Positions 1-7,525 of a stretch of DNA of 64,000 nucleotides are shown piece by piece; within the stretch, counting starts at the first letter, position 1; each line of letters starts with the position of its first letter. Below the pieces are notes generated by a model that did not search any database, was not told the origin of the DNA, and was given only the letters and a program-made list of their open reading frames with translations. Source of the stretch: Faecalibacter bovis (GTDB lineage: Bacteria > Bacteroidota > Bacteroidia > Flavobacteriales > Weeksellaceae); NCBI RefSeq assembly GCF_017948305.1, contig NZ_CP072842.1, positions 2,734,501-2,798,500 on the forward strand, given 5' to 3'. The position numbers were made by a program, and so were the translations under genes.

Positions 1-324
1 AATACATTATTTTCTAAAGTAAATTATCGAATTGATCAACCGATTTCAATTTTTGATGATTTCGAATTTAATGTTTCTGGACGTTATGCTTTCGAACAAA
101 GTAACATTGCACAAAACGAAGACGTTACAAAAGACTATTTCTTACTGGGCGCAGGTATAAAAACTAACATTTTAATCAATAATTTTAAAGCAACTTTAAC
201 TGTACAAGGTTCTAATTTATTGAACAAAAAATATTACAATCATACAAGCTTTTACCGCGCTTTACAATTACCCGAACAAGCAAGAAATATTCAAGTAATG
301 TTAAGTATTCCATTCGGTAAATAA
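1..324 (+). CDS. TonB-dependent receptor, C-terminal fragment (5' end outside window)
   Basis: An open frame enters from the left edge and stops with TAA at 322-324, leaving 107 visible residues. Alternating polar and aromatic residues, an NLLNKKYYNH motif and a run to a final SIPFGK with hydrophobic alternation are typical of the last beta-strands of a TonB-dependent outer-membrane receptor, where the motif NLxNxxY(Y/F) precedes the final strands. Such receptors import chelated metals, cobalamin, carbohydrates or peptides using TonB energy. The next gene starts only 2 bases after the stop, so they are probably co-transcribed. The substrate cannot be read from this fragment; the neighbours hint at a metal (inference). 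Confidence 0.85.
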   Translation, partial: NTLFSKVNYRIDQPISIFDDFEFNVSGRYAFEQSNIAQNEDVTKDYFLLGAGIKTNILINNFKATLTVQGSNLLNKKYYNHTSFYRALQLPEQARNIQVMLSIPFGK

Positions 325-326
325 TA

Positions 327-644
327 ATGAAACAAAAGATCAAACAAAGGATTTTAGTTTTTTTTAGTAGCGTTATTTTATTGCTACCGATTACTAATGC
401 ACTTCATTTTGTTTTAATTGATCATACTGTAAATCAAGATTCTGGTATAATAAAAATTCCTCATCAATGTGATGATTTTATTCTGAATCAAACGTATATA
501 ATTCATGATTTTACATTAGAAATTGAAAAACCAATTTGGCTCGATTTCTACTACCACATTAATGTAAATTATTTAAAGAATTATCAATCAAAATTCTTGT
601 TTGATATTAATAATAAAGGTCCGCCAAATTCTAATTTAGCTTAG
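327..644 (+). CDS. small membrane-anchored or exported protein with GPP tail, downstream of TonB receptor
   Basis: 105 residues. The N-terminus has basic residues followed by a hydrophobic stretch (about residues 8-26), a signal peptide or anchor. The rest contains several His, one Cys and Asp residues (HQCDDF near residues 46-51) and ends in a GPPNSNLA tail. It sits 2 bases after the TonB receptor stop and 59 bases before a surface lipoprotein gene, so it is part of the same unit. I do not recognise an assigned function. Its layout (signal segment, early His/Asp cluster, double-proline end) resembles the small protein at 29654-30034 that precedes a metal-efflux operon. A role in metal handling is an inference. 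Confidence 0.7.
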   Translation: MKQKIKQRILVFFSSVILLLPITNALHFVLIDHTVNQDSGIIKIPHQCDDFILNQTYIIHDFTLEIEKPIWLDFYYHINVNYLKNYQSKFLFDINNKGPPNSNLA

Positions 645-703
645 AAAACCAACAAACCTTTATTTAAAATTAAATCAATTACAATACATTAAAAATTAAA
701 ACA

Positions 704-1147
704 ATGAATTCATTTTTCAAAACAATAATATTAGCTGCAACTCCTATTTTATTATTATCATCATGCTCTTCTGACGATGATAAATTAGATACTGAAAAAC
801 CAAAAATCGTATTAGGAAAACCAACAGATCACCAATCATACGAATTAGGTTCGACAATAGAAGTTCAAGCAATTTTATCTGATAATGTTGAATTAGGATC
901 GTACAAAATCAATATTCATTCAGATGGTGATGGACATGAACACAGATCAACGACAACAAATTGGGATTTTTCTGATACTGGAGTTATCGAAGGAAATAAA
1001 GAATATGTTTTAAACAAAACAATTCAAATTCCAGCTGGTGATATTACTGAAGGTCATTACCATTTAGGGATTATGGTAATTGACAAGGCTGGTAACGAAA
1101 CAGAATCATACATCGAAATCGTTGTAGGAGAAGATCACCACCATTAA
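704..1147 (+). CDS. DUF4625-type surface lipoprotein, His/Asp-rich
   Basis: 147 residues. The lipobox LLLSSC places the lipidated cysteine at residue 21, followed directly by SSDDD. An acidic run just after the cysteine is the known Bacteroidetes lipoprotein export signal, so exposure on the cell surface is predicted. The remainder is a single beta-sandwich-like domain of the DUF4625 family (EKPKI start, central His/Asp-rich HSDGDGHEH segment, HYHLGI motif near residue 120, AGNETES end) with a terminal EDHHH. It follows a TonB receptor fragment and a small exported protein and closes the operon before a strong terminator. The histidine-rich surface suggests binding of a transition metal to feed the receptor, which is inference; DUF4625 has no assigned function that I know of. 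Confidence 0.8.
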   Translation: MNSFFKTIILAATPILLLSSCSSDDDKLDTEKPKIVLGKPTDHQSYELGSTIEVQAILSDNVELGSYKINIHSDGDGHEHRSTTTNWDFSDTGVIEGNKEYVLNKTIQIPAGDITEGHYHLGIMVIDKAGNETESYIEIVVGEDHHH

Positions 1148-1164
1148 TCGATATAAATTATGAC

Positions 1165-1195
1165 AAAGGCTCGGAATTTCCGAGCCTTTTTTGGT
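1165..1195 (+). terminator. Rho-independent terminator after the TonB/DUF4625 operon
   Basis: AAAGGCTCGG is followed by a short AATTT loop and CCGAGCCTTTTTT, giving a 10-bp GC-rich stem with a T run. Confidence 0.9.
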
Positions 1196-1243
1196 TATAA
1201 AAATGAAAGATTTGTTATTTTAGCAGTCATCAAATAAAATACA

Positions 1244-2101
1244 ATGATAATTATTGCAGATAGTGGTTCTACTAAAACAGATTGGGTTGTTTTAGATAAT
1301 GAACAACAAGAAGTTTTCAGAACTAATACAATTGGTTTTAATCCCTATTTCGTTACAAGCGTAGACATAACTACTGAAATTGCTAAAAACGAAGAATTAG
1401 CAAATATTGCAACAAATGTAAAACAAGTATATTTTTACGGTGCTGGAACTTCAACTGAAGCAAACCGAGAAATTGTGCGAATCGGTTTAAATGGTTTATT
1501 TACAAATGCAGAATTTGTTGTAGATCACGATTTATTAGCAGCTTGTTACGCTACTTACATGGGAAAACCTGCAATGGTTTGTATCTTAGGAACAGGTTCT
1601 AATTCTTGTTACTTTGATGGAAAAGTAATGCGAGAAGAAACTAAATCTTTAGCTTATATTTTGGGTGATGAAGGTTCTGGAAACGATTTGGGTAAACGTG
1701 TTTTAAGAGCATATTTCACAAAAAAAATGCCTCCGCATTTAGCTAAAGCTTTTGATGATTATTACAAATTAAATGTAGAAGAATTAAATAAAAACGTTTA
1801 TCAGAACAAATTTGCAAATGCATATTTAGCTTCTTTCAATAAATTTGTTGTTGAACATAAAGACGATCCATTCATCCAAAAAATCATTTATGATGCAATG
1901 ACTGGTTTTATAGAATATCAAATATTACCTTACGAAGAAGCTCGAAATTCTGAGTTAAACTTCATCGGATCTATTGCACATATATACGAGCCAATCATCC
2001 GTTCAGTTGCAGCACAATATCACTTAACAGTTGGACATATCATTCGTAAACCGATTGATAATTTAGTTGAATATCATAAAAACTATTTAATTAACGCTTA
2101 A
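1244..2101 (+). CDS. N-acetylglucosamine kinase-like ATPase (BadF/BadG/BcrA/BcrD family)
   Basis: 285 residues. The ASKHA (actin-like) ATPase fold is shown by the phosphate-1 motif DSGSTKTDW (residues 6-14), a GAGTST turn (66-71), the phosphate-2 motif GTGSNS (116-121) and GDEGSG (141-146). This set is typical of the N-acetylglucosamine kinase group in Bacteroidetes, which phosphorylate GlcNAc released by cell-wall or glycan turnover. The next gene begins 11 bases after the stop, so the two are probably co-transcribed. Length and motif spacing are normal for the family. Substrate is inferred from family membership only. Confidence 0.82.
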   Translation: MIIIADSGSTKTDWVVLDNEQQEVFRTNTIGFNPYFVTSVDITTEIAKNEELANIATNVKQVYFYGAGTSTEANREIVRIGLNGLFTNAEFVVDHDLLAACYATYMGKPAMVCILGTGSNSCYFDGKVMREETKSLAYILGDEGSGNDLGKRVLRAYFTKKMPPHLAKAFDDYYKLNVEELNKNVYQNKFANAYLASFNKFVVEHKDDPFIQKIIYDAMTGFIEYQILPYEEARNSELNFIGSIAHIYEPIIRSVAAQYHLTVGHIIRKPIDNLVEYHKNYLINA

Positions 2102-2112
2102 TCACATCACGA

Positions 2113-2814
2113 ATGTCTCAACCACAAATTGCTGTTATAACTTACAATACACCTCATCGTAAAACTCAAGATGTTTTACATGGATTAAAAGCAAAAGGCT
2201 ATGAAAATGTAAAAGTCTATGCCTTACCATTCGTTCAGCGCGAAAATCCTTTTAAACCAATTTACCAACATCGACCAAGTAAAGCGATAAGTGTAGATAT
2301 AGATGTATATTCTAAAAATTTTGGCTATCAATTTGAAACCACAACAGCTGATACATTAAACCAACAATTATTAAATGTTAAAGCCAATTTTGTAATAATT
2401 GCAGGAGCTGGTTTATTACCTGACGAATTGGTAGAAACGCATAAAATAATCAATACTCATCCCGGTTTTTTACCTAAAACTCGTGGATTAGATTCATTAA
2501 AATGGGCTATTGTTAAAGGAGTAGAAATTGGAGTTACGACACATTTTGTAGATACTGAAGCTGATGCAGGATTTTTAATAGAACAACAATTAGTTCCTGT
2601 ATATAGTAACGATACATTTCATTCGGTTGCGCAGCGTCAGTACGAAATTGAAATTGAAATGTTAGTGAATTCAATTGAAGTTATTCCAACATTAAACGAC
2701 TTCCCTTCGCTTTCAACTACTGAATTTGAAGCAACTCGCAGAATGCCAAAAGCGATTGAAGAAAATTTAATGAGTTCTTTCGATCAATACAAAGAGCAAT
2801 TCCAAATAGATTAA
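2113..2814 (+). CDS. formyltransferase-fold protein (methionyl-tRNA formyltransferase-like)
   Basis: 233 residues. The core motif INTHPGFLPKTRGLDSLKWAI carries the Asn114-x-His116 pair, and Asp151 lies in TEADAGF. Together they match the Asn-His-Asp active site of folate-dependent formyltransferases (Fmt, PurN, ArnA). It is shorter than true Fmt (about 310 residues) and lacks its tRNA-binding C-terminal domain. The first 50 residues do not show the usual formyl-tetrahydrofolate N-terminal pattern. It may act on a nucleotide sugar or another amine. It follows the GlcNAc kinase-like gene by 11 bases, which would fit sugar metabolism (inference). Confidence 0.75.
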   Translation: MSQPQIAVITYNTPHRKTQDVLHGLKAKGYENVKVYALPFVQRENPFKPIYQHRPSKAISVDIDVYSKNFGYQFETTTADTLNQQLLNVKANFVIIAGAGLLPDELVETHKIINTHPGFLPKTRGLDSLKWAIVKGVEIGVTTHFVDTEADAGFLIEQQLVPVYSNDTFHSVAQRQYEIEIEMLVNSIEVIPTLNDFPSLSTTEFEATRRMPKAIEENLMSSFDQYKEQFQID

Positions 2815-2837
2815 TCTATAAATTAATATAACATCAT

Positions 2838-2875
2838 ACAAAAAGCTATTCTTTTTAAGGATAGCTTTTTGTATT
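2838..2875 (+). terminator. Rho-independent terminator
   Basis: ACAAAAAGCTAT and ATAGCTTTTTGT form a stem around a TCTTTTTAAGG loop just after the formyltransferase-like gene. Confidence 0.85.
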
Positions 2876-2950
2876 TTCACGAATTTAAATATCAAGTTTA
2901 GCATGATATGATAAGATTATTTAATTAATTTTATAGCTCAATTAACACTA

Positions 2951-3877
2951 ATGAAATTACTTTCTACACATTCTTATTACTATATCCCAATTATAATTGG
3001 AGCAATTTTATTAACAATCGGCGTAAAATTTATAGAATCTTACGGAATAGCAATTTTTCTAATTTTACCTTTTTTTATAGGCGCGATTACAACAATTTTA
3101 TTCAAGAAGAAACGACCAGAAATCTATACATTATCAAAATCCGTTTTTTCTGCTTTTATAAATATCCTTGTCATTTCTTTGGCTATTTTGCTTGTTGGTA
3201 TTGAAGGTTTAATCTGTATTGTTATGGCTAGTCCAATTCTCTTACTTTTTGTATTTATTGGTGCCGCAATTGCGCATACTTATGTAGATAGAATTAAAAA
3301 TACGAACGCTGTTATTATCTTTTTTACTACAGCTATTTTAGGATTTTCTTTTTCTGAAAGAGAGAAAACACCAAGTTTATCAGAGGTTAAAACTTCTATT
3401 ATTATTAATGCTCCTATAGAAACTGTTTGGGAAAATGTAGTTGTATTTCCGCAATTAGATGAACCAACTGAACTTTTATTTAAAGCTGGGATTGCTTATC
3501 CTATAAATGCTACAATAGAAGGTGAAGGTGTTGGCGCAATTAGGTATTGTAATTTTACCACAGGTAGTTTTGTAGAACCAATTACTACATGGAACGCTCC
3601 TACTCATCTTGCTTTTGATGTACTTGAACAACCTGAACCAATGAAAGAAATTTCGTATTGGGATTTTGACGCAGCACATTTACACGACTATTTTGTGTCT
3701 AAAAATGGTGAATTTAGATTAAAAAAGATTGACGAAAACACAACAGAATTAACCGGAACAACTTGGTATACACATAAAATTTATCCAGAATTTTATTGGC
3801 GTATTTGGAGCGACGAAATTATTCATTTAATTCATAACCGAGTTTTAACGCACATTAAAAAAGAAGCTGAAAAATAA
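2951..3877 (+). CDS. membrane protein with C-terminal SRPBCC (START-like) domain
   Basis: 308 residues. The first ~135 residues hold four or five hydrophobic helices (around 11-28, 30-47, 69-84, 86-110 and 121-135). The C-terminal half begins with the typical SRPBCC opening SIIINAPIETVWENVVVFPQ (about residues 149-168) and continues with alternating strands to a final amphipathic helix (SDEIIHLIHNRVLTHIKK). SRPBCC domains bind hydrophobic ligands in a deep pocket. The fusion to a membrane domain suggests a lipid or isoprenoid ligand, but this is inference. Its stop overlaps the next start by one base (TAATG), so it is translationally coupled to the 3877 gene. Confidence 0.75.
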   Translation: MKLLSTHSYYYIPIIIGAILLTIGVKFIESYGIAIFLILPFFIGAITTILFKKKRPEIYTLSKSVFSAFINILVISLAILLVGIEGLICIVMASPILLLFVFIGAAIAHTYVDRIKNTNAVIIFFTTAILGFSFSEREKTPSLSEVKTSIIINAPIETVWENVVVFPQLDEPTELLFKAGIAYPINATIEGEGVGAIRYCNFTTGSFVEPITTWNAPTHLAFDVLEQPEPMKEISYWDFDAAHLHDYFVSKNGEFRLKKIDENTTELTGTTWYTHKIYPEFYWRIWSDEIIHLIHNRVLTHIKKEAEK

Positions 3878-4503
3878 TGGCTCACGAATTTTCTATCTAT
3901 ACCCCAAAAAAAGAATCATTATTAACGGATATAAACTTAAAACCATTGGCTTTTTTAGGATTTGTTTTCTGTTTGTTTATATTGAATGAGCTAATTGACC
4001 TACCTGAAGAAGTAAAATACAGACCAATACTTTTAAATGGACTTTGGATAACAATCGCTATTGTAGGCATATATTACTACAGCTTAATTAGAATGGATGG
4101 TGACTTAAGTTCAGATGAGTTAGAAAAAAAACTTAAATTTCAGAAAGAATATATAGTAATTAATAATGAAATTATTGATTTGAATGACATCCAAAAAATA
4201 ACAATTCATGCTTTTGATAGCAAAAGAAATCAACGACCGTTTGTTATGCGACAAAATAAAAGTAGTTATTCTTTAGGAGTAAGTAACTTTTTAGAAATAA
4301 AACTTTTTTCAGGTCAAAATATCAATGTGCAATTTCAGAAAACAACCGAAAAAGAATTATTAAAAGTAAAAGATGAATTGATTCATTATTATCAAAATGA
4401 AAAAATCTCTTTACTCAATGTAACTGAAGCTTTACATATCATAAAATACGAGGATATACAACAATTCTTAGAAGAATATCCAATAAAGCGTATCAACTTA
4501 TAA
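3877..4503 (+). CDS. conserved two-helix membrane protein, unknown function
   Basis: 208 residues. Two transmembrane helices (about residues 27-43 and 52-71) are followed by a soluble region rich in beta-strand pattern and Lys/Glu, resembling a PH-like domain as in bacterial YcxB- or PH-type membrane proteins (tentative). The last part, LNVTEALHIIKYEDIQQFLEEY, looks helical. It starts on the last base of the preceding SRPBCC membrane-protein stop codon, so the pair is almost certainly expressed and perhaps assembled together. I do not recognise a named family. Confidence 0.65.
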   Translation: MAHEFSIYTPKKESLLTDINLKPLAFLGFVFCLFILNELIDLPEEVKYRPILLNGLWITIAIVGIYYYSLIRMDGDLSSDELEKKLKFQKEYIVINNEIIDLNDIQKITIHAFDSKRNQRPFVMRQNKSSYSLGVSNFLEIKLFSGQNINVQFQKTTEKELLKVKDELIHYYQNEKISLLNVTEALHIIKYEDIQQFLEEYPIKRINL

Positions 4504-4519
4504 GTTGATGCGCTTTTTA
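4485..4519 (+). terminator. Rho-independent terminator overlapping the end of the 3877-4503 gene
   Basis: AAAGCGTATCAACTTA pairs with TAAGTTGATGCGCTTT (one mismatch) and is followed by TTTAT. The left arm lies inside the last codons of the gene. Confidence 0.8.
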
Positions 4520-4589
4520 TTTAAAATTATAAAATTGAGTTAAGAATAAGCATGCAAAAGATAATTTCCGTAAATTGAAAAGAAAACCT

Positions 4590-5117
4590 ATGAATACAAT
4601 CGCATTTGCTGGAAGCAACAGTTCTACTTCAATTAACAAACAACTTGTAACATACGCTGTACAGCTTTATGGAAACGCTCAAATATTAGATTTTAACGAT
4701 TATAATATTCCAACCTACGACATTGATATTGAAAAAAAAGAAGGATTTTCTATTGATGTCAATAAATTTTATAGCGCAATACAGGATTCTAGCATTTTAT
4801 TAATCTCATTTTCTGAACATAATGCATCTATAACAGCCGTTTTTAAAAGTTATATGGATTGGTGTTCGAGAATTAATCCAAAATTCATGACCGATAAAAA
4901 AATATTCGCCATGAGTACTTCTCCTGGTGGTTACGGTGGAAGAAACGCGTTAGAGGCTGGAATAAAATTAGTTGAAAAATTTGGTGGAACTGTTTTAGAA
5001 GAATTTGCTTTACCTAAATTCAATGAAAATTTTAAAGAAGGTAAAATCACTGATGAAACTTTAGATCAAGAATTGAAAACTAAAATGAACTCATTTCAAG
5101 AAAAAGTTTTAAAATAA
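4590..5117 (+). CDS. NAD(P)H-dependent FMN reductase, paralogue 1
   Basis: 175 residues from ATG at 4590. A TTG 15 bases upstream is in frame, but the family begins right at the first strand, so ATG is preferred. The flavodoxin-like NADPH-dependent FMN reductase fold shows in the phosphate-binding loop FAGSNSSTSIN after beta-1, SEHNASI in the middle and the flavin-contact motif STSPGGYGGR. These enzymes reduce free or bound FMN, quinones or azo compounds. A second copy begins 74 bases downstream with the same motifs, so this is a tandem duplication. Soluble and cytoplasmic. Confidence 0.88.
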   Translation: MNTIAFAGSNSSTSINKQLVTYAVQLYGNAQILDFNDYNIPTYDIDIEKKEGFSIDVNKFYSAIQDSSILLISFSEHNASITAVFKSYMDWCSRINPKFMTDKKIFAMSTSPGGYGGRNALEAGIKLVEKFGGTVLEEFALPKFNENFKEGKITDETLDQELKTKMNSFQEKVLK

Positions 5118-5153
5118 TAACATACATCAATCCGTATTAGATAAAAACATTTT

Positions 5154-5161
5154 TATTTTTG
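5154..5161 (+). promoter_or_regulatory. candidate flavobacterial -7 box for the second FMN reductase
   Basis: TATTTTTG matches TAnnTTTG, 30 bases before the 5192 start. No clear -33 TTG at the right distance. Confidence 0.4.
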
Positions 5162-5191
5162 CTTAAAATTAGACAAGTTAAAATATAAATA

Positions 5192-5740
5192 ATGAAAATA
5201 ATAGCATTTGCAGGTTCTACTAGCAAAAATTCAATCAATAAAGAATTAGTAAATTACGTAGTAAATCAAATTGAAGGTCACGAAATCAAAACTTTAGATT
5301 TAAATGATTACGAAATGCCTATTTATTCTATTGATCGTCAATTAGAAAATGGTTTTCCAGCTGAAGCACAAGCTTTTTACCAAGAAATTAAAGAAGCTGA
5401 TGGTGTAATTATTTCTTTAGCAGAGCATAATGGAAACTTTGCAGTTGCATTAAAAAACATTTTAGACTGGGTTTCTCGCATTGAAATGCCATTCTTAAAA
5501 GACAAAAAAATCTTATTATTATCAACTTCACCAGGTGGTTACGGTGGTGGAAATGTGATGGAAGTTGGTTTAAAATATTTCACACATTTCGCAAGCGGAC
5601 ATGTTGTTGCTAATTCTACTTTCCCATCATTTAACGATCACTTTAAGGATGGTGAAATTATTCACGATGAATTAAAAGCTAAAATTGACGAAAATATTAA
5701 AGCATTTGAATGTGCTTTATCTGGAGTTGAAGCATTATAA
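5192..5740 (+). CDS. NAD(P)H-dependent FMN reductase, paralogue 2
   Basis: 182 residues with the same motif series as its neighbour: FAGSTSKNSIN near the start, LAEHNGNF in the middle and STSPGGYGGGN near residues 111-121, the flavin-binding signature of the family. It differs throughout, so the duplication is not recent. It is followed by a strong terminator. A separate -7-like box in the 74-base gap suggests it can be transcribed independently. The substrate is unknown; a role in redox or quinone stress is plausible because the AhpC cluster follows. Confidence 0.88.
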   Translation: MKIIAFAGSTSKNSINKELVNYVVNQIEGHEIKTLDLNDYEMPIYSIDRQLENGFPAEAQAFYQEIKEADGVIISLAEHNGNFAVALKNILDWVSRIEMPFLKDKKILLLSTSPGGYGGGNVMEVGLKYFTHFASGHVVANSTFPSFNDHFKDGEIIHDELKAKIDENIKAFECALSGVEAL

Positions 5741-5764
5741 TTTCAGTTTTTAAATATTATACCA

Positions 5765-5798
5765 AATAACCTTCAAAATTTTGAAGGTTATTTTTTTT
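5765..5798 (+). terminator. Rho-independent terminator
   Basis: AATAACCTTCAAAA and TTTTGAAGGTTATT form a 14-bp perfect stem followed by TTTTTT. Confidence 0.9.
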
Positions 5799-6028
5799 CC
5801 CTACAAAACAAATCTTAATCATTATAATTAAGATGAATCTAACGTTTGTCATATTAATTTTATGAAACATGATGTAATTTAGTCCTATAAAGTAAAAGAC
5901 TTAATTTTTATTGATCTGTAATAAACACCAATATATATTATTGCATTACATATCAATTTATTAGATATAAAATATCACGATTATAAAAATAATTTATTGA
6001 TTTATCTAAAATAGAAATTAAGAAACGT
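5799..6028. other. intergenic AT-rich spacer upstream of ahpC
   Basis: The gap 5741-6131 holds the terminator at 5765 and the consensus promoter at 6029-6058. The stretch between them is AT-rich with no open frame worth calling. It could carry a peroxide-responsive regulator site, but I could not identify a convincing palindrome. Confidence 0.5.
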
Positions 6029-6058
6029 TTGCCAAACACTTTTCCACGCCTACATTTG
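6029..6058 (+). promoter_or_regulatory. consensus flavobacterial promoter of ahpC
   Basis: TTG at 6029-6031 and TACATTTG at 6051-6058 with a 19-base spacer match the Bacteroidetes -33/-7 consensus (TTG, 17-19 bases, TAnnTTTG). Transcription would begin near 6064, giving a leader of about 65 bases before ahpC. Confidence 0.85.
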
Positions 6059-6131
6059 CAGTAGAAAAAGTAACAAAACACACTTTTACTTTTAAGAAAG
6101 AATATTTAATAAATATAAAAACATTACAATT

Positions 6132-6758
6132 ATGTCATTAGTAGGAAAAAAAGCGCCTTTATTTACAGCGCCTGCAGTAATCGATGGAGACGAAATCGTT
6201 GAAAACTTTTCAATGCCAATCGGAGAGAAAAATATTGTTTTATTCTTCTACCCAAAAGATTTTACTTTCGTTTGTCCAACTGAATTACACGCTTTCCAAG
6301 CTAAATTAGCTGAATTTGAAAAAAGAGATGCAGTAGTTATCGCTGCTTCAGTTGATTCTGAAGAAACTCACTTAGCATGGTTAAACACAGCTAAAGATAA
6401 TGGTGGTATCGAAGGTGTTACTTACCCAATCGTAGCTGACTTAGCAAAAACTATCGCTATGGACTACGGTGTATTAGCTGGTGAGTACGTTTACAACGAA
6501 GAAAACGATTCATTAAAATTCGAAGGAGCTCCAGTTGCTTACCGTGGTACTTTCATCATCGACAAAAATGGTGTTGTTCGTCACGAAACAATCAACGATT
6601 TACCATTAGGACGTAACATCGACGAGTATGTACGTTTATTAGACGCTATTTTACATGTAGAGAAATACGGTGAAGTTTGTCCAGCTAACTGGGAAGAAGG
6701 TAAAGAAGCAATGAACGCTACTAAAGACGGTGTTGCTACTTACTTATCTAACAACTAA
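6132..6758 (+). CDS. ahpC: alkyl hydroperoxide reductase C, 2-Cys peroxiredoxin
   Basis: 208 residues. The peroxidatic cysteine is Cys48 in FTFVCPTE and the resolving cysteine is Cys183 in GEVCPANW, the layout of typical 2-Cys peroxiredoxins. It reduces H2O2, organic hydroperoxides and peroxynitrite. No ahpF reductase lies nearby; instead a thioredoxin gene follows at 6928, which could recycle it. Codon choice is strongly biased (GGT, AAC, TTC, CGT), as expected for a highly expressed gene, and the upstream promoter matches the consensus closely. Cytoplasmic. Confidence 0.95.
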   Translation: MSLVGKKAPLFTAPAVIDGDEIVENFSMPIGEKNIVLFFYPKDFTFVCPTELHAFQAKLAEFEKRDAVVIAASVDSEETHLAWLNTAKDNGGIEGVTYPIVADLAKTIAMDYGVLAGEYVYNEENDSLKFEGAPVAYRGTFIIDKNGVVRHETINDLPLGRNIDEYVRLLDAILHVEKYGEVCPANWEEGKEAMNATKDGVATYLSNN

Positions 6759-6807
6759 GATTAAAAAATAGTTTGGCGATCTTTTAGGATTTCCAAAATT
6801 CACGAAG

Positions 6808-6893
6808 AGGCTGTCTAAATTGATTGACAGGAGATTTTAAAGAATTCATTTTCAATATAAAATCACTAAGTTCATACCTTAGACAGCCTTTTT
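6808..6893 (+). terminator. long-loop inverted repeat between ahpC and thioredoxin genes (terminator or MITE-like element)
   Basis: AGGCTGTCTAA (6808-6818) and TTAGACAGCCT (6879-6889) are perfect 11-base inverted repeats separated by 60 bases, with a T run after the right arm. The T run allows a terminator reading. The long loop and the ends, which resemble transposon terminal repeats, also allow a small non-autonomous element. No target duplication was clear. Confidence 0.5.
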
Positions 6894-6927
6894 TATACCC
6901 TTTTTTTAACATTTAAAAAATAATAAA

Positions 6928-7245
6928 ATGTTTGCAGAATTAGAACAAGATAACTTAGCACAAGTAGTTGCTGAAAATAATATAGTAATCGTACAATACG
7001 GTGCAGGATGGTGTGGAAACTGTCGTTTAGTAAAACCAAAATTCAAAAAATTAGCTGCTGAATACGAAGGACAAGCAGAATTTTTATACGTTGATGCTGA
7101 AAAATTACCAGAATCAAGACAATTAGCTGAAGTTCCAAACTTACCAACTTTCGCTGTATTTAAAGGAGGAGTTAATGTAGGACAAGTAACTGCATCTAAA
7201 ATTGATGCTGTAAAAGAATTAATCAATGAAGCTGCCGGTATTTAA
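6928..7245 (+). CDS. thioredoxin family protein, WCGNC active site
   Basis: 105 residues, the size of a bare thioredoxin. The redox motif is WCGNC (Cys29, Cys32), not the classical WCGPC. The cis-proline is in VPNLPTF (about residues 72-78). There is no signal peptide, so it is cytoplasmic. The position directly after ahpC suggests it reduces AhpC or related peroxidases (inference). Its last 20 bases overlap the next gene, which starts in another frame at 7226. The Pro-to-Asn change in the motif should alter its redox potential. Confidence 0.9.
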   Translation: MFAELEQDNLAQVVAENNIVIVQYGAGWCGNCRLVKPKFKKLAAEYEGQAEFLYVDAEKLPESRQLAEVPNLPTFAVFKGGVNVGQVTASKIDAVKELINEAAGI

Positions 7246-7474
7246 GAATTTAGCAAAAACTGTTTCTGTAGAAGCTATGGAAACTGCTTTGGAAGTTTTA
7301 GAAGCATACGCTGATTCTCCTGCGGTTAAAGAACCAGAGCAAGAGGTTATCGGAGAAATGATTTCTAACATTTGTGGAGCTATCGAAATGAAACAAATGA
7401 TGGATGAAGGTATGGACGAGCGTACTGCTGCAAATACTTTTATGCAACGTGTGATGGGATCTATTGATAAATAA
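7226..7474 (+). CDS. DUF6952 family small protein
   Basis: 82 residues, acidic and mostly helical, with one Cys in ISNICGAIEMKQMMDEGMDE. The N-terminal MKLPVFKNLAK and this motif match the short DUF6952 family, which in Flavobacteriia is found right after the ahpC-thioredoxin pair. Its start lies inside the thioredoxin gene (20-base overlap), so translation is probably coupled. No enzymatic motif is visible; a partner or adaptor role in peroxide defence is inferred from context. Confidence 0.8.
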   Translation: MKLPVFKNLAKTVSVEAMETALEVLEAYADSPAVKEPEQEVIGEMISNICGAIEMKQMMDEGMDERTAANTFMQRVMGSIDK

Positions 7475-7495
7475 TTTCACTTTACATATAATATA

Positions 7496-7524
7496 AAAAG
7501 CCAACTAAAAAGTTGGCTTTTTTT
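7496..7524. terminator. bidirectional terminator between convergent genes
   Basis: AAAAGCCAACT and AGTTGGCTTTTTTT form an 11-bp stem with A and T runs on both sides. It serves the DUF6952 gene on the plus strand and the GLPGLI gene on the minus strand. Confidence 0.88.
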
Positions 7525-7525
7525 A

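Noticed and set aside
4575-4589. TTG start for the first FMN reductase
   Set aside because: Family members begin at the first beta-strand just after ATG 4590; the extra five residues are basic and not typical.
5741-6028. Possible peroxide-regulator palindrome upstream of ahpC
   Set aside because: Only AT-rich short repeats; nothing with the spacing of a known OxyR or PerR site.
6906-7226. Minus-strand frame opposite the thioredoxin gene
   Set aside because: Fully antisense to a clear thioredoxin gene, no start signal, no motif.
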